In this document: positions 25,894-33,617 of the stretch, in pieces
Numbering within the stretch: the first letter of the stretch is position 1
Layout of the letters: each line of letters starts with the position of its first letter
From: an uncultured Flavobacteriales bacterium
GTDB taxonomy: Bacteria > Bacteroidota > Bacteroidia > Flavobacteriales_G > Salibacteraceae
Direction: 5' to 3'
DNA length: 37,257 nucleotides
Assembly (NCBI GenBank): GCA_913062955.1
Contig: CAJXZP010000040.1
Location: forward strand, 1-37,257
Notes under the pieces: model-generated
Databases searched by the model: none
What the model saw: only the letters and a program-made list of their open reading frames with translations
What the model was told of the DNA's origin: nothing
Program-made: the position numbers and the translations under genes

Positions 25894-27174
25894 ATGGCCA
25901 AAGTAAAACGTAAAAGAGAAGTATTTGTTTATGCCGATTGGCAAAATATAACCACCCCTCAATTAATGGGTGTGTTAAATGTGGAGTTGTTGCGGGGTAA
26001 AGAAATTTTCTCATTCGAATATAACAAGGAGTGGCTCAAGTCTAAGCATGCACAAATACTAGACCCAGACCTTCAGCTATATCCAGGTAAGCAATTTTTG
26101 AACGATGGAACAAAGACAAACTTTGGTCTTTTCTTAGACTCGTCTCCCGACCGATGGGGAAGAGTGTTAATGCGTAGAAGAGAAGCCGCACAAGCGAGGG
26201 TAGAAAAAAGGATGGAAAACACCATGTTTGAAACTGATTATTTATTAGGTGTTTTTGATGGCCATAGAATGGGGGCCTTAAGATTCAAGTTAGAGGAGGC
26301 GGGACCATTTTTAAACGACAACAAAAACTTGGCAAGCCCGCCATGGACCTCCATTCGTGAGCTGGAACAAATAAGTCTTCGCTTAGAACAGGATGATGTT
26401 TCAACTAACCCAGAATACTTGAAATGGTTGAATATGTTAGTCGCTCCAGGGTCTTCACTTGGGGGTGCCCGTCCTAAAGCGAGTGTGGTAGACAACGACA
26501 ACAATCAATGGATTGCTAAATTTCCAAGCAAGAATGATGATACTGATATGGGTGGCTGGGAATTGGTGGTTCATAAACTAGCCCAAAAAGCAGGAATAGA
26601 TATGGCCGAGGCTAAGGCACAAAAATTCTCGTCTAAAAATCACACTTTTTTAACGAAACGTTTTGATAGAAAACAAGATGGCACGCGTATTCATTTTGCT
26701 TCTGCAATGACCCTTTTAGGATACACCGATGGACAAGATTATACCGAAGGAGTTAGCTATTTAGAGTTGGCAGAGTTTATTACCAATCAAAGCGTTTCTG
26801 TACAAGAAGACTTAGCGCAACTATGGAGAAGAATAGTTTTTAGCATTTGTGTTTCTAATGTAGATGATCACTTGCGAAATCATGGTTTTATATTAACCTC
26901 TACCGGGTGGAGATTGTCTCCGGCCTATGATATAAATCCAGTTGAATTTGGTACAGGCCTGAAGCTGAACATTTCGGAAAACGATAACGCTTTAGATATA
27001 GATCTTGCATTAGAAGTAATCCCCTACTTTAGAATTAAAAAAGAAAAGGCAGAAGTAATTATTAAGGAAGTGAAAACGGCTGTTAGCCATTGGAAAGAAG
27101 TGGCAAAAATCACCGGCCTATCTAACAAGGAAATAGAATTAAAAGCGAGTGCATTTCAAATTGCTTTAACATAA
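25894..27174 (+). CDS. hipA: HipA-family serine/threonine kinase toxin
   Basis: 426 aa, full length. Order: N-terminal subdomain with FSFEYNKEWL; NFGLFLDSSPDRWGR; the autophosphorylation loop VAPGSSLGGARPKA (about residue 187 on); ATP-binding region WIAKFPSKNDDTDMGGWELVVHKLA; catalytic SNVDDHLRNHGF; and metal-binding SPAYDINP. All kinase motifs are kept, so the protein looks active. Known HipA toxins phosphorylate aminoacyl-tRNA synthetases (glutamyl-tRNA synthetase in E. coli) and cause growth arrest; the target here is unknown. A type I restriction gene once followed directly, seven bases after its stop. Confidence 0.9.
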   Translation: MAKVKRKREVFVYADWQNITTPQLMGVLNVELLRGKEIFSFEYNKEWLKSKHAQILDPDLQLYPGKQFLNDGTKTNFGLFLDSSPDRWGRVLMRRREAAQARVEKRMENTMFETDYLLGVFDGHRMGALRFKLEEAGPFLNDNKNLASPPWTSIRELEQISLRLEQDDVSTNPEYLKWLNMLVAPGSSLGGARPKASVVDNDNNQWIAKFPSKNDDTDMGGWELVVHKLAQKAGIDMAEAKAQKFSSKNHTFLTKRFDRKQDGTRIHFASAMTLLGYTDGQDYTEGVSYLELAEFITNQSVSVQEDLAQLWRRIVFSICVSNVDDHLRNHGFILTSTGWRLSPAYDINPVEFGTGLKLNISENDNALDIDLALEVIPYFRIKKEKAEVIIKEVKTAVSHWKEVAKITGLSNKEIELKASAFQIALT

Positions 27175-27180
27175 TAACCT

Positions 27181-27403
27181 ATGAAATTTACTGAATCCCA
27201 ACTTGAACAAGCATTTATAGATCTTTTAGTAAAAGAAGGTTATCCACATGTATTAGGTAACAACCTTTCAAGGTTGGCCGAAGAGGTGTATTAAAGTGGA
27301 TTTAATTATTCTCTTGGCCGAAAATTGGTAACCGCCCATGGATAGAGATGAGGTGTACCTAAAGATTTTTGAGCAAGCAGAGAATTTTAAGACGAATAGG
27401 TGA
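27181..27403 (+). pseudogene. Collapsed type I restriction hsdR remnant (both ends, middle deleted)
   Basis: The first 37 codons (27181-27294, MKFTESQLEQAFIDLLVKEGYPHVLG...) match the usual N-terminus of HsdR. About 45 bases after its stop, another frame (27338-27403) reads MDRDEVYLKIFEQAENFKTNR, which is the usual C-terminal end of HsdR. The whole nuclease-helicase middle (roughly 900 codons in the family) is gone. No hsdM or hsdS is seen in this window. Confidence 0.72.
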
Positions 27404-27409
27404 TTTCTT

Positions 27410-27421
27410 GAAGGGCCGGTT
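27410..27421. repeat. Right 12-nt inverted repeat of the accessory island
   Basis: GAAGGGCCGGTT, the exact inverse complement of 24047-24058. It lies directly after the hsdR remnant. Confidence 0.75.
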
Positions 27422-27464
27422 CTAATAAACCCTAAATCTCTGAAAGCAGAGAGTATGACCTGGT

Positions 27465-27641
27465 AGATAATTTTGAAACCATCAAAATATTACCCGCCAC
27501 ATTAGATTACCCTTATTTGAAGATAAACGCAAATCAAAGAGCGCTAAAGACCTTTTTTATTGTAAAGGTAAAGATGCCTCCGCCACCGGTGAAATGACCA
27601 ATGATTGCTTTGTAGTGTATAAGGGGAGTGTTAAAAGGTAG
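27465..27641 (+). pseudogene. DUF4357-domain gene remnant
   Basis: Two frames join around 27510. The first reads NFETIKILPATLDYPYL. The second reads LFEDKRKSKSAKDLFYCKGK followed by DASATGEMTNDCFVVYKGS and ends at TAG 27639-27641. The CKGK-DASATG...FVV-KGS pattern is the DUF4357 domain, often attached to GIY-YIG nucleases and found near restriction-modification genes. The rest of the gene is missing. Confidence 0.65.
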
Positions 27642-27811
27642 GATTTCCCTAGGGTAAAAAGCAGGTGGTTTTACTCTTTAAAAATAGGGCTATGTTGTTT
27701 ATCCTTACAATTGCAAATTTATAGATGGGTAGGTTTAACTCTTTGAAAGCGTTCAGTTTACTTAGATAAAACCCCTTTGGGAATCCGTGGAAAATATAAT
27801 ACATAGAAAAC

Positions 27812-28591
27812 ATGAAAAAAATCACTTTGCTAATGGGGATAACCTTTCTTTTAGGTGCCTGCGGGATGCAATTCAATAAAACAAGTGAATTAGATTCTCT
27901 TTTAGATTTTGGAACCGTAAAGGAACCGAAGAAGGATAGTTCATCCACTACCCATATCAAAGACCCTATTAAGAGTGTGACGAGTACGCATTACGGAATT
28001 GATATTTCCCATTTTCAAGGAGATTTAATGAAAATGTATACTTCTAAAGGAGGGATGAGTTACGTGATATGTAAAGCTACTCAAGGTAATTATTTTGTGG
28101 ATCCTGATTTTAGAAGCAATTGGAATGAGATTCGAGAGCATGGGCTGATTAGAGGAGCTTATCACTTTTATGATTGTAAGATTGACCCCGAAGTTCAAGC
28201 TCTATTTTTTGCTACCCACGCATCGGATATCAATTCCACGGATATTGCACCTATTTTAGATATTGAGCAAGGAAGTATGACAAAGGCTGTTTCGGGTGCA
28301 CAAATGGAGACCGATATTTTAGTTTTTCTAAAAACGGTAGAGAAAAAATTTGACCGAAAGCCCATTCTGTATACCGATTATGCTTTTGCGCAAGAATACC
28401 TTAAAAACCCAGAGTTTGCGAATTATGATTTGTGGCTTGCGGAGTACTCTGGAAATACCCAGCCAAGGGTTCCTGATTTGTGGAAAGAGAAAGGCTATAA
28501 AATATGGCAAAAAAGTTCTTCCTATCATCTGGAGTCCGAAAGGGTAGATTTGGATATATATGAAGGGATATTGAGCCAATTAATTAAATAA
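27812..28591 (+). CDS. Glycoside hydrolase family 25 lysozyme, lipoprotein
   Basis: 259 aa. A lipoprotein signal with lipobox LLGACG (Cys17) is followed by a short linker. The GH25 domain spans about residues 53-257: YGIDISHFQGD, YVICKATQGNYFVDPDFRSNWNEIREHGLIRGAYHFYD, catalytic APILDIEQGS (DxE), KPILYTD, DLWLAEYSG and KIWQKSSSYHLE...VDLDIYEG. GH25 enzymes cleave the MurNAc-GlcNAc bond of peptidoglycan. Membrane anchoring suggests a role in wall turnover or in digesting other bacteria. The next gene begins 16 bp downstream in the same direction, so the two may be cotranscribed. Confidence 0.92.
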   Translation: MKKITLLMGITFLLGACGMQFNKTSELDSLLDFGTVKEPKKDSSSTTHIKDPIKSVTSTHYGIDISHFQGDLMKMYTSKGGMSYVICKATQGNYFVDPDFRSNWNEIREHGLIRGAYHFYDCKIDPEVQALFFATHASDINSTDIAPILDIEQGSMTKAVSGAQMETDILVFLKTVEKKFDRKPILYTDYAFAQEYLKNPEFANYDLWLAEYSGNTQPRVPDLWKEKGYKIWQKSSSYHLESERVDLDIYEGILSQLIK

Positions 28592-28607
28592 CCTAATCTC
28601 AATACAC

Positions 28608-29846
28608 ATGAATTTATCAAAAAAATTACCATTAATAATTACTGTAATTCTTATTGGTCTTTCTCTTTTTAGCGTATTTGAGGAAAGGGCACTATTTTTT
28701 GTAAGTGATGTATATAAAAAAAATGTCAGCTTTTTGGCGTTAACCACCGAGATAAAGTTGGTGATGGCCGGGTTAAGTTCTATGAACATCCCATTTATAG
28801 CGGGGTATACTTCTGATTTAAATGTCACCATAGAAAAGGTTCAAGAATTTCTTCTGCTTACAAATGTCATTTCATTTTTGCAGGTAATATTGATTTCCAT
28901 TAGTAAAAGTTGGATATTAAAAATCATTACTCTGGTACTTTTCGGTTTGTGTTTTCTTAAAAAAACGAAAGTAATAAGCTCTAAAATATTACTGTTATCC
29001 TTGGCGTTAAATCCAGGGCTCATCCTATTTTCGGTAGGGGTACAACAATTATCTCAGGAAGCCTCGATAGACTATGGTGGGAAATATCTGGAAAAATTAA
29101 AGGCCTCGGTACATGCGGGTAAGTTGGAGAATGCGAAATTAATGAAGCAACATGCGAGTGATCTGGCGAAAATTCATAATGGTCAAAAAGGAATTCAAAT
29201 ACTAAACGAATTCAAGGAAGCTATTTCGTATGATTTTAAAAAAGTTAAATCAGACATTAAAGGGGCAAATGCCAATATTCGACTTCTAATTCATGAGGGA
29301 GGCCATGAGTTGACCACTAAATTATTTGGCTTTGGTTCCATGATTATTTTTAATATGGTGATTCTTCCCATTGGCTATGTTTTGCTCATTTATATTTTGT
29401 TTAATTCTTTATTTAAAACCAAGGAAATGGAGTTGGCTGAAAACCCTTTGGCGGCCATTAAAAATGGCGCGTCCAATGTGAATAAACCTACTTTTAAAGG
29501 GAAGTTGAACAATCTATTTAAAACGTACTTGGAAGAGTTCCATTCCATTCCCAAGACCGTGGATCAGTCTTCGGTTTTTCAAAATGGAATATCAAATATA
29601 GAGGAGCTAGAAGGCAAAATAGTTTCGAAGGCGAAGGCTGTGGATCATGAAAAAGAGGATACATTGAAGTCAGAGGAAACCAAAGAACTAGCTACATTAA
29701 AAGAAGAGGCAGAGGACAAAATAAGTCAAGTAAAAACGAGCATTAAAGAAGAAGTTAATCCAATAAAACACACGGTAAATCATCCTGAAAATGGCGAAAG
29801 TACGCCCTCGATAAAGAAGAATAAACCTCAGGTACTTTCCATTTAA
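28608..29846 (+). CDS. Membrane protein with a long charged C-terminal tail, unknown function
   Basis: 412 aa. Hydrophobic segments lie at about 8-28 (PLIITVILIGLSLFSVF), 85-125 (VISFLQVILISIS, ILKIITLVLFGLCFL), 128-150 (ILLLSLALNPGLILFSVGVQ) and 240-270 (MIIFNMVILPIGYVLLIYILFNSLF). Between the last two is a helical soluble part (YLEKLKASVHAGKLENAKLMKQHASDLAKIHNGQKG). The last about 110 residues are Lys/Glu-rich and probably coiled (SEETKELATLKEEAEDKISQVKTSIKEEV). I do not recognise the family. It lies 16 bp after the GH25 lysozyme, so a wall-related role is possible but not shown. Confidence 0.7.
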   Translation: MNLSKKLPLIITVILIGLSLFSVFEERALFFVSDVYKKNVSFLALTTEIKLVMAGLSSMNIPFIAGYTSDLNVTIEKVQEFLLLTNVISFLQVILISISKSWILKIITLVLFGLCFLKKTKVISSKILLLSLALNPGLILFSVGVQQLSQEASIDYGGKYLEKLKASVHAGKLENAKLMKQHASDLAKIHNGQKGIQILNEFKEAISYDFKKVKSDIKGANANIRLLIHEGGHELTTKLFGFGSMIIFNMVILPIGYVLLIYILFNSLFKTKEMELAENPLAAIKNGASNVNKPTFKGKLNNLFKTYLEEFHSIPKTVDQSSVFQNGISNIEELEGKIVSKAKAVDHEKEDTLKSEETKELATLKEEAEDKISQVKTSIKEEVNPIKHTVNHPENGESTPSIKKNKPQVLSI

Positions 29847-29894
29847 TAATAGAACCATTCAAAAACTGCCTATTCGTAGGGTAACTTAGGTTGC

Positions 29895-29914
29895 CTAGGG
29901 TGAGTGGAGTCGAA
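29895..29914. repeat. Degenerate REP-like element
   Basis: TAGGGTGAGTGGAGTCGAAC resembles the inverse of the CCTTCGA...CTCAGGG motifs at 23578 and 24054. It lies upstream of the aldo/keto reductase gene. Confidence 0.4.
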
Positions 29915-29947
29915 CTAATTCCAAGGCCCGATTCCCCTAAAAAAAAA

Positions 29948-29997
29948 TCTTTTCTCCTATCTTCCGTCTTCCAACTTCTCGCTTAGTGATACCTTCG
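29948..29997 (+). promoter_or_regulatory. Pyrimidine-rich leader and -7 box of the aldo/keto reductase gene
   Basis: A C/T run of degenerate heptamers (TCTTCCG, TCTTCCA, ACTTCTC) and then GCTTAGTGA lead to TACCTTCG at 29990-29997, six nt before the ATG. Over the last 23 nt it differs from the mnmE leader at only four positions. Confidence 0.55.
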
Positions 29998-30003
29998 TTT
30001 CTC

Positions 30004-30966
30004 ATGACCATAAATAAAGCACTTCAAATAGGCATGGGTACAGCCGCTATCGGGCGCCCCGAATACATCAACATTCGCCAAGGCAACAAACCCCCATTCA
30101 CCATCGAATCATTCCGTGCTTCCGGACTAGAAATGCTCGATGAAGCCTACCATCAAGGAATTCGTTATTTCGATACCGCACCCGGTTACGGAATGGCCGA
30201 ACAATTACTCCTCGATTGGATCACGGAAAGAGCGTACTCGGATGTGGAAGTAGCTACAAAATGGGGATATACCTATGTCGCTAATTTTGACCCGCAGGCA
30301 ACGGTGCATGAAGTCAAAGAGCACAGTTTGAAAAAACTTAATGCGCAGTGGGCACAATCCCAAAAATTACGCCCCAGTTTATCCACCTACCAGATTCATT
30401 CGGCCACTTTCGAATCAGGGATTTTACAGAATACAGCGGCTTTAAATCGATTAGGGGAACTAAAACAAGAGTTTGGTTTACGTATTGGGATTACCACCAC
30501 AGGTGCTAATCAAGAGGAGGTGCTAAAAACTGCGATGAATATCGCGTACGAAAAAGAATTGTTGTTTGATGTTTACCAGGTCACCTACAACGTTTTAGAT
30601 CAGAGCTTGGCTGAAGTAGTACAACAATTAAACTCCCAAAACAAAAGGGTGGTCATCAAAGAAGCCATGGCCAATGGGCGTGTGTTTTCCAACGCCAATT
30701 TCCCACATTATGAAAACTTATACCACCTGATGCCACAACTAGCCGAGAAATATTCGGTAGGCATAGATGCCATTGCTATTCGGTTTTGTTTAGATTCCAT
30801 CCATCCATTTATGGTGTTAAGTGGAGCGTCTCAAAAACACCATATGATAGCTAATCTCCAAGCTTCCAATTTTCAACTTACCCTAGAAGAACTAGATCAA
30901 TTAAGGAACTTATCCGTGTCCCCATCATCGTATTGGCAAGAAAGACAAACGTTAGGGTGGAATTAA
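30004..30966 (+). CDS. Aldo/keto reductase
   Basis: 320 aa from the ATG at 30004; the frame is open from 29986, but that lies in the promoter region. The fold is a TIM barrel using NADPH. Motifs: MGTAAIGRP, YFDTAPGYGMAEQLLLDWI (catalytic Asp and Tyr), VATKWGY (catalytic Lys), STYQIHSAT (catalytic His), YQVTYNVLDQ, VVIKEAMANGRVF and the cofactor-binding end MVLSGASQKHHMIANLQA. All four active-site residues are kept. The substrate is unknown. No partner genes are nearby. Confidence 0.92.
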   Translation: MTINKALQIGMGTAAIGRPEYINIRQGNKPPFTIESFRASGLEMLDEAYHQGIRYFDTAPGYGMAEQLLLDWITERAYSDVEVATKWGYTYVANFDPQATVHEVKEHSLKKLNAQWAQSQKLRPSLSTYQIHSATFESGILQNTAALNRLGELKQEFGLRIGITTTGANQEEVLKTAMNIAYEKELLFDVYQVTYNVLDQSLAEVVQQLNSQNKRVVIKEAMANGRVFSNANFPHYENLYHLMPQLAEKYSVGIDAIAIRFCLDSIHPFMVLSGASQKHHMIANLQASNFQLTLEELDQLRNLSVSPSSYWQERQTLGWN

Positions 30967-31039
30967 TTGGGGGTGTTTAGAGGAGTCCAATACCTCCAAA
31001 TGTGCTATAATTTAAGTTTTCCTATGGACCGAAGTCGTG

Positions 31040-31047
31040 TATATTTG
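31040..31047 (+). promoter_or_regulatory. -7 box upstream of the first AraC gene
   Basis: TATATTTG, an exact TAnnTTTG match. It lies only four bases before an in-frame ATC (31052) that stands where an ATG would be expected. Confidence 0.55.
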
Positions 31048-31111
31048 ACCCATCAAAAATAAAATCCCCATATACAAAATAGGTGAGGCAGATCACTCCC
31101 ATTATATTGAG

Positions 31112-31915
31112 GTGTTGGAGTTGCAAGAGCGGAATAGCTACGATACTTCCAAACCTCATAAACACGAATACATAGAGATTTTCTTATTTTCCAAAGGAGG
31201 AGGAACCCATGCCATTGATTTTAAAGAATACCCCATTGGCGATTCATCCGTACATTTTGTGTTTCCCAACCAAATTCATAAGGTAAAGCGTGAATTAGAT
31301 ACGCATGGCCATGTGGTATTGATATCTAAAGAGTATTTCTCGGATCTGGACTATGAGTTATATGTACAGTTTTTTCATGCCTTTTATTTGCAACCTACGT
31401 TGAATCTGTCGGTAGTGGATTTTGGGCAGGTTTTTGGGGTTTTGGATCCAATGAAAAACGAGTTGCAATCATGCCACCTGTTTTACCAATCTATCGTAAA
31501 AGATTACCTACATGTGCTGATCAAACTCTTTATGCGTCAAAGGTTAAATTCCAATTCCATTCGAGGTGTAAATAACAAGGATTTTAAATTATACATGGAT
31601 TTGGTTTTTTTAGTAGAAAATCAGTTTATCCATCATTTCCCAGTATCCTATTTCAACGAGACTTTACAAGTATCCTTACGGAAACTTAATACGGTGTGTC
31701 AAAAATTCCACTCGACTACTTGTTCAGGTGTCGTACATGACCGAATTGTGCTAGAGGCTAAAAAGCTTTTAGTACATACGGATAAATCCGTAAAAGAGGT
31801 CATGTTTGCTTTAAACTATAAGGATGCCGCCTATTTTAACCGGTTCTTTAAAAATAAAACAGGCTATACACCATCTGAGTATAAATCGAAAAATGTAGAT
31901 AAGTACCACAAATAG
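31112..31915 (+). CDS. AraC-family transcriptional regulator (start uncertain)
   Basis: 267 aa from a GTG at 31112. An N-terminal cupin-like sensor (PHKHEYIEIFLFSKGGGTHAIDFKEYPIGDSSVHFVFPNQIH) is followed by a C-terminal double helix-turn-helix (about 175-262: SLRKLNTVCQKFHSTTCSGVVHDRIVLEAKKLLVHTDKSVKEVMFALNYKDAAYFNRFFKNKTGYTPSEYK). The frame is open 21 codons further upstream and resembles the N-terminus of the paralogue at 35453-36337, but its first codon is ATC (31052). The secreted propeller gene begins 60 bp after the stop and is a likely target. Confidence 0.85.
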   Translation: MLELQERNSYDTSKPHKHEYIEIFLFSKGGGTHAIDFKEYPIGDSSVHFVFPNQIHKVKRELDTHGHVVLISKEYFSDLDYELYVQFFHAFYLQPTLNLSVVDFGQVFGVLDPMKNELQSCHLFYQSIVKDYLHVLIKLFMRQRLNSNSIRGVNNKDFKLYMDLVFLVENQFIHHFPVSYFNETLQVSLRKLNTVCQKFHSTTCSGVVHDRIVLEAKKLLVHTDKSVKEVMFALNYKDAAYFNRFFKNKTGYTPSEYKSKNVDKYHK

Positions 31916-31928
31916 GCGGGTTTGTCTC

Positions 31929-31959
31929 TTGACATCATTAACGAGGTAGGTGAGCTTTG
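31929..31959 (+). promoter_or_regulatory. Promoter of propeller gene 1
   Basis: TTG at 31929-31931, 20 nt, then GAGCTTTG at 31952-31959 (one mismatch to TAnnTTTG). The same pair with the same spacing recurs exactly 1642 bp downstream. Confidence 0.65.
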
Positions 31960-31975
31960 TGGGAAATCTAAAACT

Positions 31976-33211
31976 ATGAAAAAAACATTTATTTTAACCC
32001 TAGGGATTTGCTTAGCCTCCATAGGATATTGCCAAGTGTGGCAACCAGTTGAAGCTGGAACGACCTTAAAATTAAACTCGGTTTCTTTTGGCTCCCAACT
32101 CGTAGGTTACATTGGAGCGAACGACAGTACTTTATTAAAGACCATGGATGGTGGACAAAATTGGACGGTTCATCCCACTACAGGATTTCGGTTTTCTACC
32201 CGATTGCCCAATATTACGCATGTTGAATTTGTGACTGCCGATACCGGTTTTGCCATGTTGGGCTTAGCGCCTTTTGATGGGTATATGTATAAAACAATAG
32301 ATGGCGGGAGTCATTGGACTCCCGAAGTCGTAAGTATGTGCTCTCCTATTTTTACGTATCATTTTGATAGCGAAAATGCATACATCATTGGGTCTAGTTG
32401 TTTTGGAGGTAAAACGATCAATAAAAAAGTAAATGGGGTAATACAACCCAATACGACCTATTTATCATGGGGCAACGAATATTTGAGAACCATTTCTTTT
32501 TACGATACACTGTACGGTATTGCGGCTGGCGATAGTGGTACGGTACACCGAACGTTTAATGGTGGGGTGTCGTGGGATACTGTAACCACTTTTTCGGACG
32601 AAATTATTTGGGACCTACAATTTGTCAATGACAGTACTATTTATGGGGTCGTAGATTCTTTGTCAAATACCTTAATGTTCAGTACCGATTCGGGGGCTAC
32701 TTGGAGTCATCATTCGCAAGCACTGACATTTATTTCCCCTAAATTTAAGGCGTTAACAGGAATGCAGAATGAAGGTGTAATTGCAGTGGGGTCAGCAGTT
32801 CAGGCCCAGATTGGTTTTATTACTTGGGGCAGTGAATCTTCCTTTTTGTGGGATGTGCAAACCGCTCCACAGATTTTAAATAATGTAACGGCTGTGAATG
32901 ATACCCTGGCTTTTGCGGTAGGCGATAGTGGTTTAATCATGGCTAACTGGGGCATAGTTAATGGAGTGGATTCCCCAGAGTTGAAATTGGAGATTCGGGT
33001 TTACCCAAACCCTGCAAGTCATCAAATTTCAGTGCAATCGGAGCAAGGGGAGATTCAACGAGTTACGATATTCGACTTATTGGGGCGCACAGTACAACGG
33101 GTGACGTATGATTTTGAGCAAATTCAGGTAAACCAACTCCCACCAGGACTCTATCAAGTAATGGTAGAAACAAAGGGGAGCCGTGAGGTGGTTAGCGTAG
33201 TGATTGAGTAG
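31976..33211 (+). CDS. Secreted YCF48/BNR-repeat beta-propeller with T9SS sorting domain, copy 1
   Basis: 411 aa from the ATG at 31976, which opens a signal peptide (MKKTFILTLGICLASIGYCQ). Repeats of the BNR/YCF48 kind follow: SVSFGSQLVGYIGAND-STLLKTMDGGQNWTV, FVTADTGFAML-MYKTIDGGSHWT, YGIAAGDSGTVHRTFNGGVSWDTV, TLMFSTDSGATWSH and LAFAVGDSGLIMAN. The last about 75 residues are a T9SS sorting domain (LEIRVYPNPASHQISVQ ... LPPGLYQVMVETKGSREVVSVVIE). It is probably a surface or released binding protein; no enzyme motif was seen. It is a clear paralogue of 33618-34853. Confidence 0.85.
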   Translation: MKKTFILTLGICLASIGYCQVWQPVEAGTTLKLNSVSFGSQLVGYIGANDSTLLKTMDGGQNWTVHPTTGFRFSTRLPNITHVEFVTADTGFAMLGLAPFDGYMYKTIDGGSHWTPEVVSMCSPIFTYHFDSENAYIIGSSCFGGKTINKKVNGVIQPNTTYLSWGNEYLRTISFYDTLYGIAAGDSGTVHRTFNGGVSWDTVTTFSDEIIWDLQFVNDSTIYGVVDSLSNTLMFSTDSGATWSHHSQALTFISPKFKALTGMQNEGVIAVGSAVQAQIGFITWGSESSFLWDVQTAPQILNNVTAVNDTLAFAVGDSGLIMANWGIVNGVDSPELKLEIRVYPNPASHQISVQSEQGEIQRVTIFDLLGRTVQRVTYDFEQIQVNQLPPGLYQVMVETKGSREVVSVVIE

Positions 33212-33225
33212 GACTAAGACTAAGA

Positions 33226-33254
33226 CTTGGGGGAGTAGTTAATGTTCCCCCAAG
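33226..33254. terminator. Hairpin after propeller copy 1
   Basis: A 9-bp perfect stem CTTGGGGGA/TCCCCCAAG around an 11-nt loop, 14 bp after the stop. No T tract follows. A homologous hairpin follows copy 2. Confidence 0.55.
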
Positions 33255-33258
33255 CCTT

Positions 33259-33479
33259 CATCAACCATGTTAATATACCCCATTTTATCTGGTTCTAACA
33301 CTACGTACAAAATAAAATCCCGTTCCATTTCGAGACCGAAAAACAAGAGCCATGGTAGAGAAGGGTAACTGTGCTGAATAACAGAATTGTACTAACGTAT
33401 AAAGCCTTATCTCGGGTTCGGGTAAATGAGTAAGAACGGTCGTGTTTTCTTTAATACAAAAGGATGATGAGAGATTAAG
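33259..33479. other. Gene-free stretch between the two propeller units
   Basis: No gene was seen. A 13-nt AAAATAAAATCCC (33309-33321) also occurs near the start of the AraC gene (31057-31069), so a heavily eroded AraC copy may have stood here. That is weak evidence in A-rich sequence. Confidence 0.3.
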
Positions 33480-33557
33480 TTAGGTGATATTAAAATGAAA
33501 ATGGCTAATTGTTATCTGAGTGAAAAGTGAGAATATGCAGATAAGTACCACAAGTAG
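33480..33557 (+). pseudogene. Decayed 3' end of a duplicated AraC gene
   Basis: 33503-33557 aligns with the last about 54 bases of the AraC gene (31862-31915). Both have GGCTA, then ATCTGAGT, then GATAAGTACCACAA(A/G)TAG. The copy has a one-base indel and internal stops, so it is not coding. It marks the left edge of the second duplication unit. Confidence 0.75.
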
Positions 33558-33570
33558 ACGGTTTCGTCTC

Positions 33571-33601
33571 TTGACACCAAGACCTAGGTAGGTGAGCTTT
33601 G
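33571..33601 (+). promoter_or_regulatory. Promoter of propeller gene 2
   Basis: TTG at 33571-33573, 20 nt, then GAGCTTTG at 33594-33601, the same geometry as copy 1. The distance to the ATG is also identical. Confidence 0.65.
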
Positions 33602-33617
33602 TGGAAAATCTAAAACT

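Noticed and set aside
28328-28579. 83-codon minus-strand frame inside the GH25 gene
   Set aside because: A shadow of the conserved catalytic domain, with no start signals and no recognisable protein.
29898-29935. Possible tRNA fragment (GGAGTCGAAC followed by GATTCCCC)
   Set aside because: No cloverleaf can be drawn; the motif fits the degenerate REP-like family better.
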